From Sphingobacteriaceae bacterium UBA2059 (GTDB lineage: Bacteria; Bacteroidota; Bacteroidia; Sphingobacteriales; Sphingobacteriaceae): 23,461 nt of DNA. Where the stretch lies: NCBI GenBank assembly GCA_002332615.1, contig DDAL01000024.1:100507-123967 (forward strand), read 5' to 3'. Shown here piece after piece: positions 6,722-15,768 of this stretch. The notes under the pieces were generated by a model. That model saw only the letters and a list, made by a program, of their open reading frames with translations. It did not search any database and was not told the origin of the DNA. Each line of letters starts with the position of its first letter. Within the stretch, counting starts at the first letter, position 1. A program made the translations under genes and the position numbers.

Positions 6722-8089
6722 ATGAATAACGAAAACAGTGCTGTGTCTAAAAACATGTTTGTGGTAGTGCTTGGTGCGGGCGAAAGCGGTACTGGCGCCG
6801 CCATATTGGCTAAAAAGCAAGGTTTCGATGTACTTGTATCTGACTCAGGATGTATACAGGAGAAGTACAGAAAAGAGTTATGCGACCTCAGAATACCGTT
6901 TGAAGAAAACGGACATTCGGTCGACAAGCTATTGAATGCTAATTTAATAGTGAAAAGTCCGGGCATACCCGGCAATATCCCTTTGATTCAAAAGCTAAAG
7001 TCTCATAACATACCGGTTGTTTCTGAAATTGAGTTTGCAGCTCCGTATACAAATGCAAAAAAGATATGTATAACAGGCTCTAACGGAAAGTCAACTACAA
7101 CCATGCTTACCTATCACATACTTAAGAATGCAGGATTAAAAGTTGGTTTGGCAGGGAACATAGGGAGAAGCTTCGCAAGACAGGTGGCAGAAGAAGATTT
7201 CCAGTTCTATGTTCTCGAGATAAGCAGTTTTATGCTGGATGATATGTATGACTTCAAAGCAGAAATTGCAGTGCTTTTAAACATTACTCCTGATCATCTG
7301 GACAGATATGAATATAAGATGGAAAGATATGTCGATTCTAAGTTCAGGATCCTTCAAAATCAGACTGGTGATGACGTTTTCATTTATTGCGCAGATGATC
7401 TGGAAACAGTAGAGGGGCTTAAGAGGCACTTTGTGAAAGCAAATCAGTTTAGTTTTTCTATTCGCCATGAGGTAAGCAAAGGAGCATACCTTAAACAAGA
7501 TGAGTTAATAATACGCACGGGTACTAAAGAGGATTTTTCTATGGCACTTTCAGAACTTGCATTACAGGGTAAGCACAATATTTATAATTCGATGGCTTCT
7601 GGAATTGTTTCCAGGGTGCTTGATTTAAGAAAAGAGTCGATACGCGAAAGCATGGGAGACTTCAAAAATATAGAACACCGGCTGGAGCATGTGGCTTATG
7701 TAAGCGGAATTAATTTTATAAACGACTCAAAAGCTACGAATGTAAATTCTACCTGGTATGCTTTGGAGAGTATGAGTGACGGTGTGGTATTGATACTTGG
7801 GGGTGTAGATAAAGGAAATGATTATGAAATGCTTCGGCCTCTGGTAAGACAAAAAGTAAAGGCTATCGTGTGTATGGGGGTTGACAATAAAGCTATACAT
7901 GATGCTTTTGAAGAGGATGTTGAACTAATTGTTAATACGAAATCTGCGAAGGATGCAGTTGAAGTGGCCTACCATCTGGCTAAAAAAGGAGATACTGTTT
8001 TACTTTCACCTGCCTGTGCCAGCTTTGATCTATTCAAAAACTACGAGGACAGAGGAAATCAATTTAAGGCTGCTGTAAGGGAGTTATAA
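6722..8089 (+). CDS. murD: UDP-N-acetylmuramoyl-L-alanine--D-glutamate ligase MurD
   Basis: This cytoplasmic Mur ligase adds D-Glu to UDP-MurNAc-L-Ala. The N-terminal nucleotide-binding fold begins with VVVLGAGESGTGAA (14-27). The ATP loop reads GSNGKSTT (119-126), followed by LLNITPDHLDRY, and SPACASFDLFKNYEDRG near the C-terminus is characteristic of MurD. Its 455 residues are normal. The ATG at 6722 lies one base after the mraY stop. A second in-frame ATG at 6755 (residue 12) would remove an unconserved leader and start the protein nearer the usual MurD N-terminus. The close spacing favours the first, but the choice is open. Confidence 0.96.
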   Translation: MNNENSAVSKNMFVVVLGAGESGTGAAILAKKQGFDVLVSDSGCIQEKYRKELCDLRIPFEENGHSVDKLLNANLIVKSPGIPGNIPLIQKLKSHNIPVVSEIEFAAPYTNAKKICITGSNGKSTTTMLTYHILKNAGLKVGLAGNIGRSFARQVAEEDFQFYVLEISSFMLDDMYDFKAEIAVLLNITPDHLDRYEYKMERYVDSKFRILQNQTGDDVFIYCADDLETVEGLKRHFVKANQFSFSIRHEVSKGAYLKQDELIIRTGTKEDFSMALSELALQGKHNIYNSMASGIVSRVLDLRKESIRESMGDFKNIEHRLEHVAYVSGINFINDSKATNVNSTWYALESMSDGVVLILGGVDKGNDYEMLRPLVRQKVKAIVCMGVDNKAIHDAFEEDVELIVNTKSAKDAVEVAYHLAKKGDTVLLSPACASFDLFKNYEDRGNQFKAAVREL

Positions 8090-8106
8090 GTTTAACACAA
8101 AATAGA

Positions 8107-9267
8107 ATGATCAATCAAATTTTAAGTAAAACTAAAGGCGACCGTTGGATATGGTTGATTGTAATCTTACTTTCCATATGGTCATTGCTTGCCGTGTATA
8201 GTTCGACAGGCACCTTGGCTTATAAGAAAGATTCCTCGGCCGAACAGTACTTAATAAAGCATCTGGTGTTTATTGTCGGAGGTCTTGCCCTAATGTATTT
8301 TTCCCATAAGCTGGATTATAGATATTATGCAGGAATATCGAAAGTACTAATGATTGTTACTATTCCATTACTTCTGTATACGTTAATATTCGGTAATACT
8401 GTTAACGATGCTAACAGATGGGTTACTATACCTGTCATTAATCAGACATTCCAGACCTCTGATATGGCAAAACTTGCACTGATAACTTTTTTAGCACGTA
8501 CACTTACAAAAAAGCAGGAGCAAATTAAAGACGTTAAGAAATCCTTCTTGCCTATTATGGGATCTGTATCTGTAGTGTTTATCCTGATTGCACTTGCCAA
8601 TCTTTCTACAGCACTGATGTTATTCGGAGTAAGTATTCTTTTGCTTATTATCGGCAGAATTAGTATCAAGCAGATTATGATTGTATGCTTTGCAGGGGCT
8701 ATATTACTGACTGCCGTTGTGTTTTTAGGGCCCAGAAGACATACGTATGCTTCTAGAATTGAATCCTTCACCAATCCTGAAAAGGCAGACCCTGATAAAT
8801 CATTCCAAGCAAATCAAGCCAAAATTGCTATTGCTACCGGAGGGTTGTTAGGAAAAGGTCCAGGAAATAGCACACAAAGGAATTATTTACCTCACCCTTA
8901 TTCTGATTTTGTCTACGCCCTTATTATAGAAGAGTATGGTCTGATTGGGGGGATTGCGATTGTCATGCTTTATCTTATTCTTTTATATAGATGTATACTG
9001 ATTGTTACTGCAAGCCCTAAAGCTTTCGGAGCTTTATTAGCCGCCGGATTGAGTTTTAGTTTATCGATACAGGCCTTTGCGAACATGGCCGTGGCTGTAG
9101 GACTTGGACCGGTAACCGGCGTGCCTTTGCCTCTTGTTAGTATGGGAGGTACGTCTATATTGTTTACTAGCATTGCTTTTGGAATTATTTTAAGCGTGAG
9201 CCGGGACATTGAAGAGAAGAAAGGAATGAAAAAGGTTGTTGTTGGGGAAATACCTTTAACTGCATAA
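8107..9267 (+). CDS. ftsW: peptidoglycan glycosyltransferase FtsW (SEDS family)
   Basis: FtsW is a polytopic membrane protein of the SEDS family that polymerises lipid II at the septum with its partner class B PBP, here the gene at 1919. The 386 residues show about ten hydrophobic segments. The large extracytoplasmic loop contains GLLGKGPGNSTQ (246-257) and YLPHPYSDFVYA (260-271), where D267 matches the catalytic Asp of SEDS polymerases. TGVPLPLVSMGGTS near the C-terminus is another SEDS hallmark. Position between murD and murG is canonical and separates it from RodA. Start ATG at 8107, 17 bases after murD. Confidence 0.94.
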   Translation: MINQILSKTKGDRWIWLIVILLSIWSLLAVYSSTGTLAYKKDSSAEQYLIKHLVFIVGGLALMYFSHKLDYRYYAGISKVLMIVTIPLLLYTLIFGNTVNDANRWVTIPVINQTFQTSDMAKLALITFLARTLTKKQEQIKDVKKSFLPIMGSVSVVFILIALANLSTALMLFGVSILLLIIGRISIKQIMIVCFAGAILLTAVVFLGPRRHTYASRIESFTNPEKADPDKSFQANQAKIAIATGGLLGKGPGNSTQRNYLPHPYSDFVYALIIEEYGLIGGIAIVMLYLILLYRCILIVTASPKAFGALLAAGLSFSLSIQAFANMAVAVGLGPVTGVPLPLVSMGGTSILFTSIAFGIILSVSRDIEEKKGMKKVVVGEIPLTA

Positions 9268-9269
9268 TT

Positions 9270-10376
9270 ATGGCAAAACGAGTTATTATTTCAGGTGGCG
9301 GAACCGGAGGGCATATTTTTCCTGCGATTGCAATTGCAAACGCTTTGCGAAGGCATGATCCTTCTGTTGAAATACTATTTGTTGGTGCACAGGGAAGAAT
9401 GGAAATGGAAAAGGTTCCGCAATCAGGTTATAAAATTGTAGGCCTACCTATTGCTGGCTTTCAAAGAAAAGCCTTATTTAAAAATATTCTACTGCCTATA
9501 AAGCTTGTAGCCAGTTTGTTAATGTCGGGAAAAATAATAAAAGAATTTAAGCCAGATGCTGCTGTAGGTGTAGGTGGATATGCTTCTGCGCCCTTGTTAT
9601 ATGTGGCCGGACTATTGAATATTCCTTATCTCATACAGGAGCAAAACTCTTTTGCTGGTATAACGAACAGGCAGTTAAGTAAAAAAGCTAAAAAGATATG
9701 TGTTGCATTTCACGGAATGGAACGCTTTTTCCCCAAGGAGAAGCTACTTCTCACCGGCAACCCAATAAGAAAGGAGTCTGTTGATATTTCAAATAAAAGG
9801 GAAGAAGCGCTTGGCTTTTTTGGTTTGGACGCAAATAAAAGAACTGTTCTAGTTACTGGTGGTAGTCTTGGAGCAGGAACTTTGAACAAAAGTTTAATGT
9901 TAGGATACAGGAGTCTGTTAAATGAAGATATTCAGATAATATGGCAAACGGGTAAATACTATTTTGGTGAGGTAAAAAGTGAAGTAGATTCAGAGTCAAA
10001 TAACGAACTGGTAGTTACCGAATTTCTAAGCCGTATGGATCTTGCATATGCGGCTGCGGACATAGTAGTTTCGCGTGCAGGTGCTGGTACTATTGCAGAG
10101 TTATGTGTTGTCAAGAAACCTGTTGTTTTGGTTCCTTCACCAAATGTATCGGAGGATCATCAGACTAAAAATGCTATGGCTTTGGTAGAGCAGAACGCTG
10201 CTGTTGTAGTAAAAGATTCTAACGCTGAATCTGATCTTATCGAAACGGTAAAGGCATTACTTACTAAACCAGATGTTCTAAGAAGTTTAAGTGAAAATAT
10301 TGGAAAGCTGGGCTTGCCGGAGGCTGATGATGTTATAGCTAAGGAAGTTATAAAGTTGATTTATGGAGTTGAATAG
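9270..10376 (+). CDS. murG: UDP-GlcNAc:lipid I N-acetylglucosaminyltransferase MurG
   Basis: MurG works at the inner face of the membrane and adds GlcNAc to lipid I to make lipid II. It is a GT-B glycosyltransferase of 368 residues. The first glycine-rich loop SGGGTGGHIFPA is at about residues 8-19, and GGYASAPLL and QEQNSFAG belong to the lipid I side. In the C-terminal domain the second G-loop VTGGSLGAGTLN and SRAGAGTIAELCVVKKPVVLVP form the UDP-GlcNAc site. It lies 2 bases after ftsW and overlaps murC by 14 bases, which indicates tight coupling. Confidence 0.97.
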   Translation: MAKRVIISGGGTGGHIFPAIAIANALRRHDPSVEILFVGAQGRMEMEKVPQSGYKIVGLPIAGFQRKALFKNILLPIKLVASLLMSGKIIKEFKPDAAVGVGGYASAPLLYVAGLLNIPYLIQEQNSFAGITNRQLSKKAKKICVAFHGMERFFPKEKLLLTGNPIRKESVDISNKREEALGFFGLDANKRTVLVTGGSLGAGTLNKSLMLGYRSLLNEDIQIIWQTGKYYFGEVKSEVDSESNNELVVTEFLSRMDLAYAAADIVVSRAGAGTIAELCVVKKPVVLVPSPNVSEDHQTKNAMALVEQNAAVVVKDSNAESDLIETVKALLTKPDVLRSLSENIGKLGLPEADDVIAKEVIKLIYGVE

Positions 10377-11718
10377 CATAAAAAGAGTATACCTTATAGG
10401 TATTGGCGGAATAGGGATGAGCGGACTTGCGCGTTATTTTAATAAACGTGGGTGCCTGGTTTGCGGATATGACCGAACACAAACCATTCTAACCAGAAAA
10501 CTTGAGGAAGAAGGGATCGATATATCTTTTAATGATAGTCGTGATGAGATTCCAAGTAGTTTTCAGTCTCCTGATGATGATGTTCTTATTATTTATACTC
10601 CTGCTATCCCTAAAACTTCATCTATATATAACCACTTTCTCCATAAAGATTTTATACTTAGGAAAAGGTCGGAGGTATTGGGTATTCTGAGTAAAGGGAT
10701 GTTTACGATAGCGGTTGCAGGCACTCATGGTAAAACAACAACCTCAACCTTAATCGCACATATTTTAAAGCGTTCGGGAAATGATTGCACTGCTTTTTTA
10801 GGCGGGATTGCCTCAAATTATGAAACGAACGTGCTTTTTGGTGATAGCAATGTGATGGTAGTAGAAGCTGACGAATATGACCGTTCTTTTTTGACATTGC
10901 ATCCAGACATCGCTATTATTACAGCCATGGATGCAGACCATCTTGACATTTATGGTAGTGCAGACCATGTAACGGAATCTTTCAAGCTTTTCGCTTCTCA
11001 GCTTAAAGACAATGGGAGGCTGATTAGAAAGAAAGGTTTGCCCCTTTATAGTGGTATTGACTATTCGGTTACTGAAAGAGCAGATGCCTACGCAGAAAAT
11101 ATCAGCATAATTAATGGTTCGTTTTACTTTGATTTTTTAAATGAGACAACAGCTATACGTGGCATACCAATGCTTTTACCGGGCAGGCATAACATTGAAA
11201 ATGCGGTAGCTGCAATTCAGGCAGCTTTGTATTTAGGCGTTTCTGCTGATGATATTAAAGTCTCTCTTGCTTCCTTCAAAGGTGTCAAGAGACGTTTTGA
11301 ATATATCGTAAAAACAAATGAAACTGTTTATATTGATGATTATGCCCATCATCCTGAAGAGCTGAAAGCATGCATATCAGCAATAAAAGAACTCTATCCT
11401 AATAGAGAACTAACAGTAATATTTCAGCCACATCTATATTCCCGTACCAGAGACTTTTTACTAGAATTTTCAAGTGTCCTGGGAATGTGTGATGAGTTGA
11501 TTTTACTGGACATATATCCTGCCAGGGAACTTCCGATAGCCGGGGTTACTTCCTCGCTCATATTTGATAATGTGAAGCTAACTAAGAAGGTGCTTGTATC
11601 TAAAAATGAGGTTATAAGTCTTGTGAGAGAAAAGAAACCGGAAGTGCTTTTAACAGTGGGCGCTGGCGACATTGATACACTTGTTAAGCCTTTAAAACAA
11701 TTACTGGAGAATGTTTAA
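10363..11718 (+). CDS. murC: UDP-N-acetylmuramate--L-alanine ligase MurC
   Basis: MurC is the first Mur ligase and joins L-Ala to UDP-MurNAc in the cytoplasm. The N-terminal Rossmann motif YLIGIGGIGMSGLA is at about 10-23, the ATP loop AGTHGKTTT at 119-127, VEADEYDRSFL is typical of MurC, and YIDDYAHHPEELKA marks the C-terminal domain. Its 451 residues match the family. The ATG at 10363 lies inside the end of murG in another frame, and the gene overlaps ftsQ by 8 bases. In E. coli murC is followed by ddlB; here ftsQ follows directly. Confidence 0.96.
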   Translation: MELNSIKRVYLIGIGGIGMSGLARYFNKRGCLVCGYDRTQTILTRKLEEEGIDISFNDSRDEIPSSFQSPDDDVLIIYTPAIPKTSSIYNHFLHKDFILRKRSEVLGILSKGMFTIAVAGTHGKTTTSTLIAHILKRSGNDCTAFLGGIASNYETNVLFGDSNVMVVEADEYDRSFLTLHPDIAIITAMDADHLDIYGSADHVTESFKLFASQLKDNGRLIRKKGLPLYSGIDYSVTERADAYAENISIINGSFYFDFLNETTAIRGIPMLLPGRHNIENAVAAIQAALYLGVSADDIKVSLASFKGVKRRFEYIVKTNETVYIDDYAHHPEELKACISAIKELYPNRELTVIFQPHLYSRTRDFLLEFSSVLGMCDELILLDIYPARELPIAGVTSSLIFDNVKLTKKVLVSKNEVISLVREKKPEVLLTVGAGDIDTLVKPLKQLLENV

Positions 11719-12538
11719 AAGAATAAACTTAAAAGTGTTGTTGTTTACCCTGCTTTGGCTAGCCAGCCTGAGCGGAATAGTAATGCTTATGAGTTTTATC
11801 CAAACAAAAAAGGATATTCAGCTTTGTACAGATGTGAAAATTATTGTACCGGGCAATGCCAGTTTCGTTGACCGCTCGGATGTAATACGGATTATTGAGT
11901 CTCAGGCAGGTGTTCTGCGGGGTAAAAAGCTCAATGTGATAAATACCCATCAACTCGAAAATATATTAAAATCAAATCCTTATATAAAAGAAGCTAAAGT
12001 GTATTCAGATCTGAATGGAGTGGTGTATTTCAGACTTGCGCAGAGAGAACCCGCGTTAAGAATATTTAATTTGACTAATCAAGACTTTTATATTGATCAG
12101 GATGGATTTAAGATTCCATCTTCTATGGGTTTTACACCGCATGTTTTGGTAGCAAATGGCTATATTATGGAAGGTTTTAATAATAAAGCAGATACTTTAA
12201 AAACACAGGTGTTGAAAGACTTATTTACTATAGCAAAGTTTATAGATAGTGACACTTTATGGAGTGTTCAAACTGAACAACTGTATGTAAATCAGCAGAA
12301 AGAAATTGAATTAATTCCCAGAGTAGGAAATCACAGGATTATCGTTGGAAACGCAGATTCGCTTGAGACCAGATTCCGTAATTTGCTGATCTTTTATAAG
12401 AAAGTGATTCCTGCGGTAGGTTGGGAGGCATATAAGACTATTAATATCAAATACTATAATCAAATAGTATGTGAAAGAAATAAAATGGACAGCACAAAAC
12501 TTCAGCCAGAGGCTGCGGCATCAGTAGTTCAAAATTAG
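11711..12538 (+). CDS. ftsQ: cell division protein FtsQ
   Basis: FtsQ is a bitopic divisome protein that links FtsL/FtsB-type proteins to the rest of the machine. The 275 residues show a short basic cytoplasmic end, a transmembrane segment at about 8-30, and a periplasmic part that begins with a POTRA-like domain (FVDRSDVIRIIESQAG, then LNVINTHQLENILKSNPYIKEAKVY) and continues into a beta domain with the RLAQREPALRIF segment. Family identity is weak at sequence level, so the call leans on architecture and on its place between murC and ftsA. It overlaps murC by 8 bases. A 35-base gap then separates it from ftsA. Confidence 0.85.
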   Translation: MFKRINLKVLLFTLLWLASLSGIVMLMSFIQTKKDIQLCTDVKIIVPGNASFVDRSDVIRIIESQAGVLRGKKLNVINTHQLENILKSNPYIKEAKVYSDLNGVVYFRLAQREPALRIFNLTNQDFYIDQDGFKIPSSMGFTPHVLVANGYIMEGFNNKADTLKTQVLKDLFTIAKFIDSDTLWSVQTEQLYVNQQKEIELIPRVGNHRIIVGNADSLETRFRNLLIFYKKVIPAVGWEAYKTINIKYYNQIVCERNKMDSTKLQPEAAASVVQN

Positions 12539-12573
12539 TTATTGGATAAAAAAATTTAGAAACACTACAAGTT

Positions 12574-13920
12574 ATGGAAAAAGCCATTTCTACCTCAAAA
12601 AGTTCACCCATAGTTGTTGGTTTGGATATAGGAACTACAAAAATTTGCGTGATTATAGGCCGTAGAAGCGAAAAAGGGAAAATCGAAATCTTAGGATTAG
12701 GAAAAGCTGAGTCTTCAGGTGTAACACGCGGTGTAGTGTCCAATATCCAAAAAACTGTTCAAGGTATCTTACAAGCAGTTGATGACGCAAGTTCACAGTC
12801 TAATGTCGACGTTAAAATAGTAAACGTGGGAATTGCGGGCCAGCATATCAAAAGTTTGCAACACAGAGGCATTTTTACACGTAAAGACCTTCAGAACGAG
12901 ATCCAGAAAAAAGATATAGATAAGCTGATCGAAGATATGCATAAACTTGTTATGCCACCTGGAGAAGAGATAATACACGTATTGCCACAAGAGTTTACTG
13001 TTGACAACGAACCCGGTATAAAAGATCCGATAGGCATGGCGGGTGTACGTTTAGAGGCCAACTTTCATATTATATCAGGACATGTTAGTGCTGTAAAGAA
13101 CATCCTGAAGTGTGTGCGTAACGCTAACCTAGAGACTCAGGAATTAATTCTTGAGCCCTTAGCATCTTCAGAGGCAGTGTTAAGCGAAGAGGAGAAAGAG
13201 GCTGGGGTCGTTCTTGTAGACATAGGTGGAGGAACAACTGACGTTGCTATCTTTCATGAAGGTATAATACGGCACACAGCCGTAATACCCTTCGGAGGTA
13301 ATAGCGTTACTGAGGATATTCGTGAAGGGTGTTCAGTGATGCGAAATCAAGCCGAACTTCTTAAAACAAGGTTTGGATCTGCGTTAGCTGATGAGAACAA
13401 AGAGAATGAAATAATTTGCGTCCCCGGTCTTAGAGGCCGAGATCCAAAAGAGATCTCTGTGAAAAATCTTGCTTATGTGATTCAGGCGCGAATGGAAGAA
13501 GTAATAGAACATGTTTACTATGAAATAAAAGCGTCTGGATACGAGAAACGCCTTATAGCAGGCATTGTAATAACAGGCGGAGGAGCTCAACTTAAACATC
13601 TTGCTCAATTGGTCGAGTATGTAACGGGCTTAGAATGTCGGGTTGGCTATCCTAACGAGCATTTGGCAAAGAATGATTTACTGCCAAAGAATGTTTATGA
13701 AGAGATTAAAAGTCCTCTATATGCTACAGGCATAGGTTTACTGATAAAAGGGATACAAAAAGCTGAAGAGTTGGAGTACATGGCGAAACAGCCTGATGTA
13801 TTTATTCAAAAGAAAGAAAGCGAAAAAGCGCGGAAACAGGCTGGCTTGTTTGACCGGTTATTAAAAACTGCGGGAGGCTTTATAAAAGACGATATTCCTA
13901 ACGACGATTACTTGAAATAG
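12574..13920 (+). CDS. ftsA: cell division protein FtsA
   Basis: FtsA is an actin-like ATPase that tethers FtsZ to the inner membrane. Visible parts: phosphate-1 loop GLDIGTTK (16-23); a 1C subdomain with MPPGEEIIHVLPQEFTVD (127-144) and GVRLEANFHII; phosphate-2 loop VDIGGGTTDVAIF (215-227); an adenosine motif ITGGGAQLKH; and a C-terminal amphipathic stretch GLFDRLLKTAGGFIK that should be the membrane-targeting helix. The length of 448 is slightly above that of E. coli FtsA. The 124 bases between its stop and the ftsZ ATG hold a promoter-like region, so ftsZ can probably be transcribed separately. Confidence 0.95.
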   Translation: MEKAISTSKSSPIVVGLDIGTTKICVIIGRRSEKGKIEILGLGKAESSGVTRGVVSNIQKTVQGILQAVDDASSQSNVDVKIVNVGIAGQHIKSLQHRGIFTRKDLQNEIQKKDIDKLIEDMHKLVMPPGEEIIHVLPQEFTVDNEPGIKDPIGMAGVRLEANFHIISGHVSAVKNILKCVRNANLETQELILEPLASSEAVLSEEEKEAGVVLVDIGGGTTDVAIFHEGIIRHTAVIPFGGNSVTEDIREGCSVMRNQAELLKTRFGSALADENKENEIICVPGLRGRDPKEISVKNLAYVIQARMEEVIEHVYYEIKASGYEKRLIAGIVITGGGAQLKHLAQLVEYVTGLECRVGYPNEHLAKNDLLPKNVYEEIKSPLYATGIGLLIKGIQKAEELEYMAKQPDVFIQKKESEKARKQAGLFDRLLKTAGGFIKDDIPNDDYLK

Positions 13921-13978
13921 TTATGAACAAAATATACTTTTCCACACTTTAAACACATGTGAATAACTTTGTGTAAAA
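13921..13978 (+). promoter_or_regulatory. ftsZ upstream region: cluster of DnaA-box-like sites overlapping a -7 element
   Basis: Against the DnaA box TTATNCACA, this stretch holds TTATGAACA (13921-13929, one mismatch), TTTTCCACA (13938-13946, one mismatch), TGTGAATAA (13958-13966, a perfect box on the minus strand) and TGTGTAAAA (13970-13978, one mismatch, minus strand). Two boxes point forward and two back. TAACTTTG at 13964-13971 is a perfect match to the Bacteroidota -7 motif TAnnTTTG and overlaps the perfect box. A start of transcription near 13978 would leave a leader of about 65 bases. No clear -33 TTTG is seen; TTTT at 13938-13941 is the nearest. The binding of DnaA is inferred. Confidence 0.5.
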
Positions 13979-14044
13979 TTTGTTATTATTACAACAGAGA
14001 ATATGTGTCATAAATTCTAATCTACTTGATTGACATACAACGAT

Positions 14045-15670
14045 ATGCAGTTTGAAATGTTAAAAGAAAAATCATCAATTATTAAAGTAATTGGTGTGGG
14101 CGGTGGTGGCGGCAATGCTGTTAACCACATGTATCGGCAAGGAATTACAGGTGTCGATTTTATCATCTGTAATACGGATGCACAGGCCTTAGAACTAAGC
14201 CCGATACCTAATAAAGTTCAGCTTGGAGCCAGCCTCACAGAAGGTATGGGTGCGGGGTCCATGCCGGAAGTTGGAAAAAACTCAGCAATCGAGAATATTG
14301 ATGATATTAAGCAGATGCTTGGAAGCAACACTAAAATGTTGTTTATTACTGCAGGCATGGGAGGGGGAACAGGAACGGGAGCAAGTCCTATCATAGCAAA
14401 AGCTGCAAAGGAACTTGATATACTCACAGTAGGAATTATAACTACGCCTTTTTCGTTTGAAGGCAAGCGTAGAAAGCTTCAGGCCGAAGAAGGTTTGGAG
14501 GAGCTTAAGAAATACGTTGATTCATATCTTGTGATATCTAACGATCGGCTGCGCGAAATATTCGGTAACTTAACGCTTAGTGCTGCTTTTGCCCAGGCAG
14601 ATAATATCTTAACTACTGCTGCAAAGGGTATCGCTGAAATTATTACTATACCAGGTTACATAAACGTTGACTTTAAAGATGTAAGAACAGTAATGAAAGA
14701 AAGCGGAGTGGCCATCATGGGTAGCTCTGCTGCTGAAGGTGAAAACCGAGCTTTACGTGCTGTAGAAGGGGCTTTGGCTTCTCCATTACTAAAGGATAAC
14801 GAAATTGAAGGAGCGCGTTACATACTACTTAACATCAGTTCCGGCTCAAAGGAGGTTTCGATGGACGAAGTTAGTATCATTACAGACTATATTCAGGAGG
14901 AAGCGGGACTGGCTGCAGATCTTATTTGGGGTAATTGTATGGACGAGGCCTTGGGCGAAATGCTTTCAGTTACTATAATAGCCACTGGCTTTCAAACAAC
15001 TGAGGAAAGACATATAGAAAAAACTCATCAGAAAAAAGTTTCGGTTTTAACACCTGATAACGCTCCTATTGTAAAGCCCGTTAATTCGTTTATTGAGAGC
15101 AGAGATGAGGAAATTAATTCAATGGAAGTGACAGAAGCATCTGAAAAAGTAGCTGAGGCACAACCGGATCTTTTTGGACATGTGTCTGCTGGTAGGTCTA
15201 CAAATGATAGTAAAAAGCCTTCTGAATCTAAAGTGATCAGGCATACGCTGGAAGAGGAAGAGCCGGCTTCATCTTCGGAACCTTCGTTTGATTTTGACTT
15301 GAAAGTTGCGGAAAGCGAATATAACTTTGAGTCGCCAGAAGATCACTCTTCCCCTGCTTATAATGACCATGTTAGTCCAAACGAGGAGGTGCATAATCCC
15401 GATGAATACAAAACGGATGAATCTATCGAAGAACAACTTCGCAAGTCCAGGGAACGCATCTTACGACTAAAAGATCTAAGTATGAAGCTTCGCACTGCAA
15501 ATGGACTGCAGGAGCTGGAAAACGAGCCTGCCTACAAGCGTAAGCAACTTGCCTTACAGCAAGTACCTCATTCATCAGAATCCCAAGTATCACGATTTAC
15601 GATATCTAATGAGGAGGGCGTATCTGAGTTAAGATCAAACAACTCCTTTCTGCATGATAATGTGGATTAA
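14045..15670 (+). CDS. ftsZ: cell division protein FtsZ
   Basis: FtsZ is the tubulin-like GTPase that forms the cytokinetic ring. From the ATG at 14045 the protein is 541 residues, starting MQFEMLKEKSSIIKVIGVG. An in-frame TTG at 14030 would add five residues that do not look conserved, so I prefer the ATG. The G-box GGGTGTG is at 106-112 and the synergy (T7) loop NVDFKDVR at 207-214. The GTPase core ends near 318. It is followed by an unusually long, acidic, Ser/Pro/Glu-rich linker of about 200 residues and a conserved tail ending NNSFLHDNVD, probably the contact for FtsA and other partners. E. coli FtsZ has 383 residues; the difference is mainly the linker. A strong terminator follows 9 bases after the stop. 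Confidence 0.97.
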   Translation: MQFEMLKEKSSIIKVIGVGGGGGNAVNHMYRQGITGVDFIICNTDAQALELSPIPNKVQLGASLTEGMGAGSMPEVGKNSAIENIDDIKQMLGSNTKMLFITAGMGGGTGTGASPIIAKAAKELDILTVGIITTPFSFEGKRRKLQAEEGLEELKKYVDSYLVISNDRLREIFGNLTLSAAFAQADNILTTAAKGIAEIITIPGYINVDFKDVRTVMKESGVAIMGSSAAEGENRALRAVEGALASPLLKDNEIEGARYILLNISSGSKEVSMDEVSIITDYIQEEAGLAADLIWGNCMDEALGEMLSVTIIATGFQTTEERHIEKTHQKKVSVLTPDNAPIVKPVNSFIESRDEEINSMEVTEASEKVAEAQPDLFGHVSAGRSTNDSKKPSESKVIRHTLEEEEPASSSEPSFDFDLKVAESEYNFESPEDHSSPAYNDHVSPNEEVHNPDEYKTDESIEEQLRKSRERILRLKDLSMKLRTANGLQELENEPAYKRKQLALQQVPHSSESQVSRFTISNEEGVSELRSNNSFLHDNVD

Positions 15671-15679
15671 CTACTCATC

Positions 15680-15723
15680 AAACAAAAAGAGCCTTTATCA
15701 ATTGATAAAGGCTCTTTTTGTTT
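15680..15723. terminator. 44-base perfect palindromic terminator after ftsZ
   Basis: The sequence from 15680 to 15723 is a perfect inverted repeat with its centre at 15701/15702. The arms hold AAAAAGAGCCTTTATC and GATAAAGGCTCTTTTT. The GC-containing stem is flanked by A runs on one side and T runs on the other, so it can stop transcription from both strands. It marks the end of the dcw cluster. Confidence 0.9.
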
Positions 15724-15768
15724 AATCTTACCTATATGTCATTTTAAAACTGATTTTTTAAAAATTGT

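Noticed and set aside
6498..6725. 75-residue plus-strand frame inside the end of mraY
   Set aside because: It is an out-of-frame shadow of a strongly conserved membrane protein with no independent support.
14030..14035. TTGACA, resembling a sigma-70 -35 box just before ftsZ
   Set aside because: No -10 TATAAT-like partner lies 16-18 bases downstream, and Bacteroidota use a different primary sigma consensus. It is also the weaker candidate start codon of ftsZ.
13921..14044. Possible replication origin because of the DnaA-box cluster
   Set aside because: Only one box is perfect, there is no long AT-rich unwinding region, and neither dnaA nor other usual origin neighbours are in the window. A regulatory role is the simpler reading.
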